From the NCBI RefSeq assembly GCF_001680005.1, contig NC_033566.1, positions 806,001 through 870,000 of the forward strand: DNA of 64,000 nucleotides, written 5' to 3'. This DNA comes from Plasmodium coatneyi (lineage: Eukaryota; Apicomplexa; Aconoidasida; Haemosporida; Plasmodiidae). The position numbers and the translations under genes were made by a program. How positions within the stretch are numbered: position 1 is the stretch's first letter; every line of letters starts with the position of its first letter. This document shows positions 31,012 to 41,596 of this stretch, piece after piece. Below the pieces are notes generated by a model. The model did not search any database, was not told the origin of the DNA, and was given only the letters and a program-made list of their open reading frames with translations.

Positions 31012-32872
31012 TTAAAAAAGGCTTTTATTCCTCCAGTGGAAAATGTCCCCATGTTCGTCATCAAGTTGGAAATTATTTGTATTCCTTTTTGCTTTCTTTT
31101 TTTCTTTCTTTTTTTTTTTGTTTTTTTTTTCGTTCTGTTTACCCTCCTCAGTGTCCATTTTTACCACCCCCCGGTTAGTTGACTTCCTCACAATTTCATC
31201 CAAAATGTGTTCCTTGTCATCAAACTTATCATCATACAAGTAATCGATGTAGCTGTTCTTTTTCTCCTCGTACACATTTTCCATCATCTTAAACTCCAGC
31301 AGAATGTTCTTTTTCTGTTTTTTAATTTCTCCAATCTTTTGGTTTATCTTAGACAGGGAAATATTTTCTCTTACCATTATATCTTTTTCTTTATCATCGA
31401 AAAATCCCTTGGGCAAATTCTCATATTCACTTGTCTTTTTCTTCTCATCTCGGTTTTCATCACCGCGCTTGCTAGTTGATGTGTTTCCACTTGTGTGTGC
31501 AATGGGGCCATCATCTTCCTTCATCCCCCTTTTTAACTTTAGCATGTCGTAAATTTCTTCAATGTTAAAATGGTTGTCATTATCGTTCCCACCATCATCG
31601 CCTCTTCCCTTTTCCATTTTTTTTTTTTTTTTTTCGAAATTGATTCAATTCTTCAAGTAGCTCTACTTCCCTCTCTTCATTTTCTTCTTTCTCCTCATCA
31701 TAAGTATCTCCTAAAATGTATTTTTTCTTCTCCACCAGCATTTTGTGTAAGTAATCCAACTCTTCGTAGTAAGCCGTGTCCAGCAGTTTGTAGTTTGTCA
31801 AATCTTCCATATTAGTAGTGAACAGATTCATAATGGGGTTTCCTTCTTGTTCTCCCTCTCCATCGGTTTGATCTTCTTTACCTCTAGACATGTCCCTTCT
31901 GTGAGTTCTTTCCCCTCTTTCGAATTTACCCTTTTCATCATTTTCTTCTGCATCCAAATGGTATTCTCCCTCTTGTAGTAACTTCCTTTTTTTTTTTATT
32001 TGCCTGTGGAAATTTTCATTTTCTACCAGTTCTGCACTTCCAAGTGTGTCCTCCATAATTTCATACGTTTCGATCACTTCAACGTTTGGTTCGTTCTTTA
32101 AATCAAATTTGTTTCCACTTCGCTGCTCTATGGAATCGGTTCCTTCGCCCATCTCCTGCGATGATGCAGACCTGCCGCTTGATATGTCCTTTCCTTCACT
32201 TAAGCCATAGTTTAGAGGTGCCCCATTAACTTCTTCCTCTTCGGAAGGGGGATCACTTTGATCTGCTCCTCTCTTCCCACCAGGGGTTCTTTCCATAGGA
32301 GTGGTACCTCTCTGGTCATTCTTCTTACTGTTACTACGATTGAAAGTTACAAAGGAATCGAAAAAATCTGCAGGCAAGTCGACCTCAGCATGCTTTTCGT
32401 CCTCCTTATCTTTGGAAGCTCCTTCTGAATAATCACTTTGCTCTTCATTGCTATAGTCCAGAAACGCATCCTTAAAATTGTTGTTTTTATTTAGCCTGTT
32501 TACTGGTGCACTCGGTTCGGTGAAGAGCACCCTTTTATGGATTTTATTGTCACTATTTTTTTGCGTAGTCATATGTTCATTGCTCGCCATGGAACCGGAT
32601 GTTCTTCTCCCCTGACCAGCCTCACACAATTGTTCTTCCACATTGTTATAATTTTGCGTAACGCTACCATATTCGGAGTTATTTTGAATTTTTAAAAAGA
32701 GCCTGTCCTGTTGTGCACTCTTTGTGTAATAGTTCCCCGGTGTGTCTTTCCCAATCGGGTAGTCTTCCCCCCCTCCTGGTTGCTTCACCTTTTCCGCTTT
32801 TTTCCTTTCCTCCCTGAGTAACTTCCTTCTTTCCTTCTCCTGCTTGATAAGGTCCTTAATGTTGCCACTCAT
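31012..32872 (-). CDS. Coiled-coil protein with ZNF830/CCDC16-like C-terminus, reading frame split at an A18 run
   Basis: Two adjacent frames belong together: 32872-31595 (425 codons) and 31617-31012 (201 codons). They meet at 18 consecutive A residues (T on the plus strand, 31617-31634), and removing a single A would join them. No splice sites flank the run. The N-terminus is a charged helix (DLIKQEKERRKLLREERKK). Mid-protein LPADFFDSF and later LPKGFFDD resemble the LPEGFFDD motif of ZNF830/CCDC16, a pre-mRNA-splicing-associated family, and a helical segment follows with NQKIGEIKKQ. The zinc finger of that family is not visible, so the assignment is tentative. The A-run length may be an assembly error or a real frameshift; I annotate one gene. 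Confidence 0.6.
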
Positions 32873-34302
32873 CCTGTCATTCTTCTCTTCATCAGGGAAG
32901 GCATGCTACCGGTTGGTGTAAGTCACACGGGGGGAGAGTCATTCCAGGGGCCCAGCGGGATGAACGCAAAAGAAAACACAAAAACAAGAAAAACAAAAAA
33001 AAAAAAGAAAAAGCCAAAAAAGGAAAAAACAAAAAATGCAAAACTGTGAACGGGTGGATCGATTAAAACGCCGCTTAACGCTTTTCCAATAGGGGAAAAA
33101 TGCCTCTTAGAAGGCAACAATTTACGAACGCGTGACCTCATTCAGAGGGGGTGATAAAATGGAAAATGCTCCCTACTGGGGGGCACATTCCTTATGTACA
33201 ATAATATTTATTTCTTCCTCTTTTCTTGGCAGACCATTGGAGATGTTAATTTATGCTTTAAGATGGAGTTCCAGAAAGGAATGACGTGCATCCACCCGCT
33301 CTAGAGATTCATATGATTTGCCAATTCCTACTGTTGGAAACTCCCAAAAGGTACAAGCATATTTTTTTACGAGCAAAAAAAAAGGACGAAAAGAAGTATA
33401 TATTTTTTTTTAATACGTGTAGAATTCCCCTCTACCTTGCCAATTCCGTTCGCTGTTCGTGTTAATTTCTTTCCTTTTTATACCCACCCGATTACGTGTA
33501 AAGAGTGCGCATAATTGTCCATTCAGAGTGGGTAAAATTGCAAGTCTGGTGTTTTAAAAATACGTGGTGATTATGGTGCCTGGGAACATATGGAAAAGGC
33601 ACCGTTTGCTCTTTTTTTTTTTTTTTTTTTTCACCCTCAGGGAGAAGGCTTATTCACTTGATGCACGCGGCATAGTATACTTAACCTGTGTGTCTGTTTT
33701 GCGCGCTATATACTATCTGTTGTATTTTTTTTTCCCCGCGGTAGTTACACGTTTTTCCTTTTTCCATGAAACTGCTTACGTCCTATTTCTACTTGTTCAA
33801 TTGACAATTTGTTGTTTGTTCGAAGGAGGGACAGCTACGTATGCTCACCATGCAAATGTTTTTTTTTCCTTGTCAGGGGGAATATTTTTTTTTTTTTTTT
33901 TTTTTTTTTTCGTACTGCTCGTTTTGCTCTGTTCTGTTCCCCTTTTTCCACATTTTTTTTTTTATGCAATTTTCCACTTTTCTTTTTCCCACATCATTCC
34001 ACATTCTTATTATTTGGCCCTTTTCTTGCAACTTGTCAAGTAACACAACACAGTGTTATCCTACAAGCGTGCGTAATTTTTTTTGCAAAGCGCGAAATAA
34101 ACTTGGTTAATTGACAGAAACGTTCAAGACGCGGCGATTTGGCAACATATGCTTGCATGCTCACGTGAGTAGCACTTGTCTGGGTTTTTGCTATCAATGC
34201 GGGATTTCCCATTCGAAGGGCAACATTATTTATTTTATTTATTTTTTTTTTTTTGCGTGTCCACCGGACATACCTCCTTACAATAGCCGTGTAATCACCG
34301 TG
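32873..34302. other. Divergent intergenic region upstream of metacaspase
   Basis: 1.4 kb between the start codons of the coiled-coil gene and MCA1. T-runs of 15-25 at 33612, 33890 and 34240. The long phenylalanine-rich open frames here are T-tract artefacts. Confidence 0.5.
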
Positions 34303-36210
34303 ATGGAGAAGATCTACCTGAAGGTGTTCGAACTGACAGGGCTGAAGGAAGACGATACAGGAAAATACTACATAAAAGTGTATTGGAAGAACAAAAAGTA
34401 CAAAACGGCGGTGCAGGAAGATGGGTGCTATTTTTTCAACGAAATTTTCCTCATACCGGTGGAGCACGTAGCGGATGAAAAAAACGAAATCCTGTCGATC
34501 GAAGTGTGGCTTAGCTCATTATTTAATACGAAAGTTGCCTATACTTTTTTTACTTTAGATTTTATAAAAAAGGAAAAAACGGTGAAGCAAAAGGTGCAGC
34601 TAATTGATATATTAAAGAGCTGCACTTTGGAGTTGTCTGTAAATATAGTACGGGACCAAAAGGATGTAACTTTTTTTAACGTTAAAGAAATTTATCACCA
34701 TAAGACGGATAAAGAGATAAAGGATGCCATTTCGATGCATCGAACTGAATCGGAAGTTCTTCGAGTGTTCCGAAATGAATACGCACGCAAAATTAACTCA
34801 CAACCCCCAATTGTACCCCCACATGGGAACCAATGGGCAGGACAGGGTGCACCTCCAACAAACCAGTGGGAAGGACAGATTGTACACTCCACGAATGGGT
34901 ATGTTCAAAGGGATGACCCTCGAAAGGATAATATGCACTTACCCACTGGAGCAGAACCACATGTATACGCGGCAAACCCGTATGTGCCTATGACCCCCAC
35001 GACGGGAATGACGAACAGTCACTACCACTACACCCCAGTAGTTCACCAAAATGAATTAACCTCTGCAGGTGGTAAAATTCCCACTTCTGTGCCCAGTCAG
35101 TTAAATGGTGGGGCGGTTCTCGCCAATAACTCTGTACACCATGCGCGTATGAATATCAACACGGGTGTAATTAACCATGGCGAGAAATATGGCTTGTTTA
35201 CCCCCCATATGGTGGATAATTTTTACGGAGGGGGAAACCACACAAATCAAGTTACCTACCAAAGTGGCATATACAACGTCGGTGCAGCGTCGCCCTATTC
35301 AGACAAAATCCTGCACCGCTCATGTAGAAACAAAAAAAAAGCACTACTCATCGGAATAAACTATTACGGTTCTAGGGAAGAATTAAGTGGCTGTACAAAC
35401 GACACAGTTCGAATGATGAACCTTCTAATTTCAAAATATAATTTCCACGATTCTCCAACAAGCATGGTTAGATTAATCGACAACGAAAGCAACCCTAATT
35501 ATAGGCCCACCAGAAAAAATATTTTGTCTGCCCTGACTTGGCTCACGAAGGATAATGAACCTGGAGATGTTTTTTTTTTTCTATACTCTGGACATGGGTC
35601 CCAACAGAAGGATTACACATACTTGGAAGATGATGGATATAATGAGACCATCCTTCCTTGTGATCATAAAACGGAGGGACAAATTATCGATGATGAATTG
35701 CACAGGTTCTTGGTTCAACCTCTGAACGATGGAGTTAAATTAATTGCTGTCATGGACTGCTGCAATGCCGGTAGTTGTATCGATCTTGCTTATAAGTATA
35801 AACTAAAGTCGAGGAAATGGAAGGAGGTGAAAAACCCCTTCCACGTGGTTTGCGATGTTAGCCAATTTAGTGGGTGCAAAGATATGCAGTTTTCGCACGA
35901 AATTGACACAGGGAGACATGCTCCCGGGGGGGCACTCGTCACGGCGATGATACACGTTTTGGGGGCAACACGTGGGGCGAATGCACTCACTTACGACCAC
36001 CTACTGCAAAATGTGAGCAGCTACATCAAGAGCTATCACGACCAGAAAATTGTTTTCATGGCTTCGCAAAAATTTGACCTCAATCGCGCTTTCGACTTTG
36101 ATCACATCCTCAAAAATAAGAATGGCAATTTGGGACAAAATGTGAACAAACTCGTGCACAAAAATAAGAAGAGCAAGAAGAACAAACACGACTTCTTCTC
36201 CTTCTTCTGA
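34303..36210 (+). CDS. MCA1: Metacaspase 1, 635 aa
   Basis: Clan CD cysteine protease that cleaves after Arg/Lys and is linked to parasite cell death and proteolysis. The C-terminal half is the p20/p10 caspase-like domain, with KKKALLIGINYYG, catalytic His in YSGHGSQ (H431) and catalytic Cys in MDCCNAGS (C486/C487; C487 aligns with the Cys of the usual DSCHSG). The N-terminal 120 residues form a beta-rich domain with YYIKVYWKNKKYK, described by others as C2- or CARD-like. A Pro/Asn/His/Gly-rich linker separates the two. I start at the ATG at 34303 (MEKIYLKVFELTG), which matches the family N-terminus, not at an upstream in-frame codon at 34111 that would add a poly-Phe leader. A paralogue of the N-terminal domain follows in tandem. 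Confidence 0.92.
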   Translation: MEKIYLKVFELTGLKEDDTGKYYIKVYWKNKKYKTAVQEDGCYFFNEIFLIPVEHVADEKNEILSIEVWLSSLFNTKVAYTFFTLDFIKKEKTVKQKVQLIDILKSCTLELSVNIVRDQKDVTFFNVKEIYHHKTDKEIKDAISMHRTESEVLRVFRNEYARKINSQPPIVPPHGNQWAGQGAPPTNQWEGQIVHSTNGYVQRDDPRKDNMHLPTGAEPHVYAANPYVPMTPTTGMTNSHYHYTPVVHQNELTSAGGKIPTSVPSQLNGGAVLANNSVHHARMNINTGVINHGEKYGLFTPHMVDNFYGGGNHTNQVTYQSGIYNVGAASPYSDKILHRSCRNKKKALLIGINYYGSREELSGCTNDTVRMMNLLISKYNFHDSPTSMVRLIDNESNPNYRPTRKNILSALTWLTKDNEPGDVFFFLYSGHGSQQKDYTYLEDDGYNETILPCDHKTEGQIIDDELHRFLVQPLNDGVKLIAVMDCCNAGSCIDLAYKYKLKSRKWKEVKNPFHVVCDVSQFSGCKDMQFSHEIDTGRHAPGGALVTAMIHVLGATRGANALTYDHLLQNVSSYIKSYHDQKIVFMASQKFDLNRAFDFDHILKNKNGNLGQNVNKLVHKNKKSKKNKHDFFSFF

Positions 36211-37492
36211 GATGAGGGCGACATGCTAACATGCAGAAGGTGAATGCATGCTCAGCAGATAAATGTGTTTGTGCAAAGGGAACCCAAGTGGACAGCCTCC
36301 ATAGGTTAATTTTTTGGCCCACCTAGGGATTGTAATTGTAATTGTACTTTTTTTTTTTTTTTTCTCACTTTGGTCTCAATTTGCCTTTTTTTTTCACCCA
36401 TTTTGGGGCTAACTTGCCTCTTTTTTCGCACCCTTCATGCTCACAAGTCCTTCACATCAATTTGGCAACTTCCAATTTATTGAGAATTAAAAATATAGCA
36501 ATTTTTTCCACCATCACGGGGGAGGTACATTTGGCAGTTCCACAACTGGTCTGCATTTTGTGCATAATAGCCTCGCACCCCGTTGTGGGTCTTTTTTCTT
36601 CTGTGTTGAGCGCATACCGTGGGAAGCGCGCACGTGGGCAAAAAAAAAAAAAAAAAAAATTCATAATTAACAAGCGTTGTTCGATATGCATGTGATTATC
36701 AAGCTAAGTTTGTTTTGTTCCATTTTGTCTTTTTTTTTTTCTTTAACTCGACTGACCCAAATGTGAGGTAGGTTTATTTTTTTGGGCCCAGGTCAAACAG
36801 CACCGCTGAGCCTTTTTTTTTTTTTTTTTTCCTCTCCCCCACGAAGTTGATCACGTTGGTGCGTTTTTCTCCCTCATCAGTTGGGTCAATCTGATCAGCT
36901 CATCATAGTATCGCATGGTGCAGATAATTTACCCACCTGCTTTCAGGTTTATGTGCTCATGGGTTATGCGAAAAAGGCTGTCAGTTAAGCCCCAGCTCAA
37001 GTGAAAACGCGTAAGTGGACACGAAATGGCACGGCTACCTAGTTGGAAAAAGGAGAGCTGGTCCAAGCGGCAACGGTACAGCTGTGTTGACTTCGCCATG
37101 TGGAGAAAAAAAATAAGCAAAAAAAATGAGTGCACAAATAAGCGAATGAACAAATAAATAAACGAATGAACGATTGACCTATCGAACGAATGAAAATAAA
37201 CTTTTCCGAAAGCACAGACACGTCTTTTTTCAACTTAGACAACTTTTTTTCTCTTTTTTTTACACCTACGCGTAATATACTTTTGCCACGCCTCAAAGTT
37301 TACCTCTCTCAACAGTTGGAGCAACTTCCTCCACGTTGTGAGAAACGCCTGAACGGGATTGCTATAAATGTAAATATCCGTCCACCGACCAGTCCACCCT
37401 GATTAGACGCGCTTGACACACGTGTGTAACATCTTCCCAAAGTTTTGTGTATGTTGCGATTGCCCCCTACCTATATGTGCTACCCAACCATC
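36211..37492. other. Intergenic region between MCA1 and its N-domain paralogue
   Basis: T-runs at 36350 and 36812, an A-run at 36640, and AACGAATGAAC-type short tandem words at 37140-37190. No exon seen. Confidence 0.5.
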
Positions 37493-38794
37493 ATGCAGAG
37501 CCCCTCGACTGAACTGCTCATCCTGCACTTTGTCATACACGACGTGTATGATGGGAAGGAAAAAGAAATCTCCATGCATGAAAAACCGTACATCAAATTC
37601 TACTGGAAAAATATCAAGTACAAAAATTATTTAAAATTCTTTTCAGATGAAATAAACTGGTTTTGCGAGTTTTTCCTTCCATACCGAACTGGAGATTATA
37701 TAGAAAATTTGATAATGCAAATATGGGCAAGTAGCTATTTGAGCAGAAAAAAAAAGTTGGCATATAATTATATCAATATAAATGATGTAGAGAGAAATGG
37801 GAAAATAAATGGAAAGGCAGAACTGATTGGGAAAAGAAAAGGATTGAAAGTTATTTACAGCCTCCAAATTATTTCCTACGCCTTGTACAAATTCATGAAA
37901 AACACACAGACTTTCATTCTCAGTAAAATATCAATTTATAAAATGATGCAGATACATAGGGAGAATCAGAGGAATCCTTGTGGAGAACAGAAAAACTTGT
38001 TTGACAAATATATTTTGTCCCTATTTCAAAAGGAAAATTACCAAAGGAAAAACACTGCTTTACGGTTGAAGACGATTCGACGGGGACATAAGAACCCTAG
38101 GAATGTTATGAACATCAACCATGTGCACACACCGATCAGGTTGAAAATGAAGAAGAAACATGGGCAGACTGCTCCAAACGACACGCCCGTGTCAACTCTA
38201 GCGCAGAAGGGCCTTTACGCGAAAGGGCAAAATATTCAGGCGAAATGTGGGAACGTGCGAGAACTGAAAAAGGCGAAGAAGTCTGATCCGGGGGATGAAG
38301 TCAGGCAGATCAGGCAAAAGGCTAAGGGAGACGTGCACCGAAAGGAGAAATTGGATCTACCAGCAAAGGAGACAGACACATCCCAATCACAACAAGAGAT
38401 TGCTCATCTGCGCTCAAAGACCATGAAGGCTTTACGCGAAAAGGCGATGGACGAACTGTACCTACGGGTGAAGGAAAAGTTACGCCAAAAAAACACTGAC
38501 GGGGTACGCCCACCAGAAATAAAAGAGACGACGACAGACACAACGGAAGAGGAAGATTTACTGAAGATGCATGATGACGCACGGGTCACATCCGAAATAA
38601 AAAAGAAACTCGCTCCCTTGTGTGGCAACCCAAGTTGTATGAGCAAAAATTCCTTTTTCGACGTCGGTTACAAAATACATAAGTCCACAACGAAAAAAAT
38701 TGTCAAGTTCTGCAGCCTTAAATTCGCCAAGCTGTACGATGGAGATGAGGAGGAGGAGGTTGGAAAGCTCGGCATTCTGGATGACGTGATATAG
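37493..38794 (+). CDS. Caspase-less paralogue of the metacaspase N-terminal domain, about 433 aa
   Basis: Residues 33-44 (YIKFYWKNIKYK) and the following FCEFFLPYRTGDYIENLIMQIW match, in order and spacing, the MCA1 N-terminal domain (YIKVYWKNKKYK, then FFNEIFLIPVEHVADEKNE and VWLSS). No His/Cys catalytic motifs follow. Instead there is a lysine-rich, low-complexity middle and a short C-terminal region with CGNPSCMSK. The gene sits directly downstream of MCA1 on the same strand, so a tandem duplication with loss of the protease domain is the simple reading. The ATG at 37493 is chosen by alignment with the MCA1 start; in-frame ATGs at 37451 and 37475 are alternatives. Function unknown; it could share a membrane or protein partner with MCA1. 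Confidence 0.75.
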   Translation: MQSPSTELLILHFVIHDVYDGKEKEISMHEKPYIKFYWKNIKYKNYLKFFSDEINWFCEFFLPYRTGDYIENLIMQIWASSYLSRKKKLAYNYININDVERNGKINGKAELIGKRKGLKVIYSLQIISYALYKFMKNTQTFILSKISIYKMMQIHRENQRNPCGEQKNLFDKYILSLFQKENYQRKNTALRLKTIRRGHKNPRNVMNINHVHTPIRLKMKKKHGQTAPNDTPVSTLAQKGLYAKGQNIQAKCGNVRELKKAKKSDPGDEVRQIRQKAKGDVHRKEKLDLPAKETDTSQSQQEIAHLRSKTMKALREKAMDELYLRVKEKLRQKNTDGVRPPEIKETTTDTTEEEDLLKMHDDARVTSEIKKKLAPLCGNPSCMSKNSFFDVGYKIHKSTTKKIVKFCSLKFAKLYDGDEEEEVGKLGILDDVI

Positions 38795-39626
38795 CGGTTG
38801 ACTTGCTAACGGCACAAGACCGTTGCGTTCTCACATCGTTTCGTTCTGTACCCACCCGAATGAAACAAAAGGAGGGGACAAACGAAATGTACGAATGGGT
38901 GCCAGACGCGATATGCAAAAATGAGCGTCTACGCTGCGAAGATGGCTTCCCCATAATTTTTTTCTTTTCTTTTTCAAATACTTTAATTTTTTCCTGTTCA
39001 TTTTTCGTTTACAAATTTAAAAAAAAATTTTTTTTTTTTTTTTCCCAACATGCGCGCAATCCGAATGGAAGGAAAATTGCGGAGTAGCTAAAATCAGTTC
39101 CGTTGTCGCCTTGTTGGCTATTTTTTTTCTTTTTTTTGCATACGTAGGCTGGTTTTATGTGCCCATCCCGTTTAGTGGCACCGTCGGGGTTGGGAAGAAG
39201 AATCCCGTACCTTGGAATTTTTTAACAACCGAAAGGTGCTGCCGTCCGGTCAAAGGGAAAGTGATACTCTCTTATAACAAAATGGGCGAGAACTACGCAT
39301 GTAAATCATTTATGTAGAATACTAGTGGGTAAGAAAATATGCCCAACGTTTTTTTATATAACCTGGCGTACCTGCATACTTGCTGCAATTTTTTTATTTT
39401 TTACTTAGGGATATCCAATTTGTTTAATCCTCGTGACCGTACATTCATGGCCATGACCCTTTTTGAGAATTATTGGACGAACAAATACACTTCCCGTTGG
39501 GTTAATTTTTGCTGTTGTTTTTATTTATTCATTTCCCTCCTTTTGTCCTCCATTTGAATGTACCAAAAAGATAAAAAAAACTGCCGCCTTTAATGGCCCT
39601 TTCCAACTTTTAAAAAAAAAAAAAAA
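38795..39626. other. Intergenic region, no gene supported
   Basis: A/T homopolymers at about 39018-39045 and 39609-39626, and several short open frames without recognisable features. Confidence 0.45.
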
Positions 39627-41015
39627 ATGAGCAAAAAAAAGTTTAAAAATAAACAGCTAAAAGGAAAGAATGACACGCCTGGGCGGAAGCAGAAATTTGT
39701 CAAGTTTAGAAGAATAAAAAAGATTAAATTTAAAGACGAAAAGAAGGTGTTCCTTCCGAACGAGGAGAATAAAACGAAAGTGAAGGTAAGGCGCAAAAGC
39801 GAATGTTGTTATTTTATTTTATTTTTTTTTGTGCCACCGTGTTAGACTACCATTTTGTCAAAAAATGATGAAGCGCGTGTCACATGGGAGTCCAGTAGAA
39901 TTGACAAAGCGACACGTCCTTGCGCGGTGTTTTACTTATCTACATATAAGAGGTAGCATAATGGGCGCATGAGTGTCTTTTTCCCGCGTTTGTATGAAGG
40001 TGATCCTCCCCCAGGTGGAACACAAATTGAAGGGTGTTGCTCGCTGGGAAGAACAATTCCTTTACGCCGTGCCGCTGATCCATCCCGCCTAACCGCGTCT
40101 TTTTCGCCCTTCCGCGCAGATCCCATCGAAAAAAAAACTTGGCACCCTTTACAAGAAAAAGGAATTCAAAAAGAAAAAGGACAACCAGACAAATGAATAT
40201 CTAACCTTGGAGAAAGAGTTAACCGGTCAGACATTCGATGAGGAAAGACGTTGCTTGTTTGCCATCCGAAATAATGTTGAGTGCATCTCCTCCTCCCCCA
40301 ATAAGATCCTTCAGGTATAGCCACCCCCCATACATGTGAGAATGCATAATGTATGACCACATTTTTGTGAAAAAAAAAAAAAAAATCATTTTGTAAATGC
40401 CCGCCGAATGGTATATTAATTTGGCTCAATCTTGAGTAATAAAAAAGGGTTATTTCCCCGAGTAGACATCCACGCGGCAGTTCTGATGGATGCACAACCG
40501 GTCATGCGTCCCCACCAATTAGCAATGCATTTGGGAAACTTCGCAACTTCTTAACTTCCCGCAATCGCTCATTTCTTATGCACCCCCCCATCTTTCAGGA
40601 ACTCAAATTGACGGAGAACTACCACGGCGTGCTCCTTATCAACACGGAGGCAAACATGAAAAACCTATTCCTGGTGAAGCAGTACGTATGTTATGGGTAC
40701 ATACAAAAGTACACCTTGTACAGTTTGATGGAAAAAAAATTATTTTTAAAAGATGGAAACGAGATAAAACGATGTGACTCCAATAAAATTATAGAAAAGC
40801 TGTTTAGCAAAGATGGGATTTATTCCTTTCCTTCATTTTGTGAATATATTTTTGAGTGCAAAAATAACGCTGACCAAATGATGAAGGAACATATCGTTCC
40901 TTTTAATTTCTCCTACTTGAATAGCGAAATGACGTTCGATTTTCTGCAATTGACAAATGAGCTTGCTGGATTTGTCAAGGAAGGAATTAACGAAATTCTG
41001 GAGAAGATAATTTGA
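39627..41015 (+). CDS. Ribosomal protein L7 (uL30)-like ribosome biogenesis factor, Rlp7/RPL7L1 type, about 256 aa, 3 exons
   Basis: Exons are 39627-39785 (donor AAGGTAAGG), 40120-40314 (acceptor CGCAG, donor CAGGTATAG) and 40599-41015 (acceptor TTTCAG); all junctions are phase 0. The first half is a basic lysine-rich extension, as in L7 proteins. The second half has the uL30/L7 pattern: LFAIR, ILQELKL, GVLLINTEANMKNLFLVKQY, YGYIQKYTL, a GIYSFPSFCEYIFE segment matching the GI.C.EDLIHEI block, and PFNFSYL matching WPFKLSSP. The divergence from ribosomal L7 suggests the Rlp7/L7-like paralogue, which works in nucleolar 27S pre-rRNA processing. The single frames look unremarkable and unrelated until joined. 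Confidence 0.75.
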
Positions 41016-41596
41016 CCGCAACACACCGTGGGGGAGTTAGTGAGAAATGTACTCTCATCGTTACTCCTCTTATGTGTGTGCAAATTTTTTATTCGTAGGA
41101 TGACTGAACTGTCACCTTCACCATTTGACACTCCTTTTTTTTTTTAAAGTTAACTTTCTTTTCTTTTTTTTTTTTAAATAAACCCACATAAAAAATGAAA
41201 TAAGCCACAAATGAAACAGTACAATTGTGCTACAACAGACGGGGCGGAAAAACGCACAACAACACGGTGTGGTAGCGTATGGGAGGGATATACCCCTTCC
41301 AAGGCCAAGGACGAATATGAAATTTGGCCTCTCACATAGTGAACAAGACCTGCCTCCCATAAAAGGTTCCCCCCCATATTGCAGCGCGGACCTACTTAGG
41401 TTTACCCTACGAGCGATTGCCCACGGTACGATACGCGGGGAAAAAAAAAAGTCTGCGCAACTTAACCGCGTTGGAAAAGAATTGTGTATGGCCTGTTTTG
41501 AAGGTACAATAAGTAGGGATATTCCCATTCAAATGATTCCTCCCATGGTCGTATTGGCCTAATGGTTTTTGCCACTTTTGCAGCTGGCCCCTCTAT
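41016..41596. other. Convergent 3' region
   Basis: Between the stop codons of the L7-like gene and adenylosuccinate synthetase. T-runs at 41132 and 41165. Open frames here carry no recognisable motif. Confidence 0.5.

Noticed and set aside
33564..34114. Hydrophobic, phenylalanine-rich frames that look like a membrane protein
   Set aside because: They come from long T tracts in the divergent promoter of MCA1 and overlap in several frames.
34111..34302. Upstream start for MCA1 adding 64 residues
   Set aside because: The added leader is encoded by a T-run and has no counterpart in the family; the start at 34303 matches the known N-terminus.
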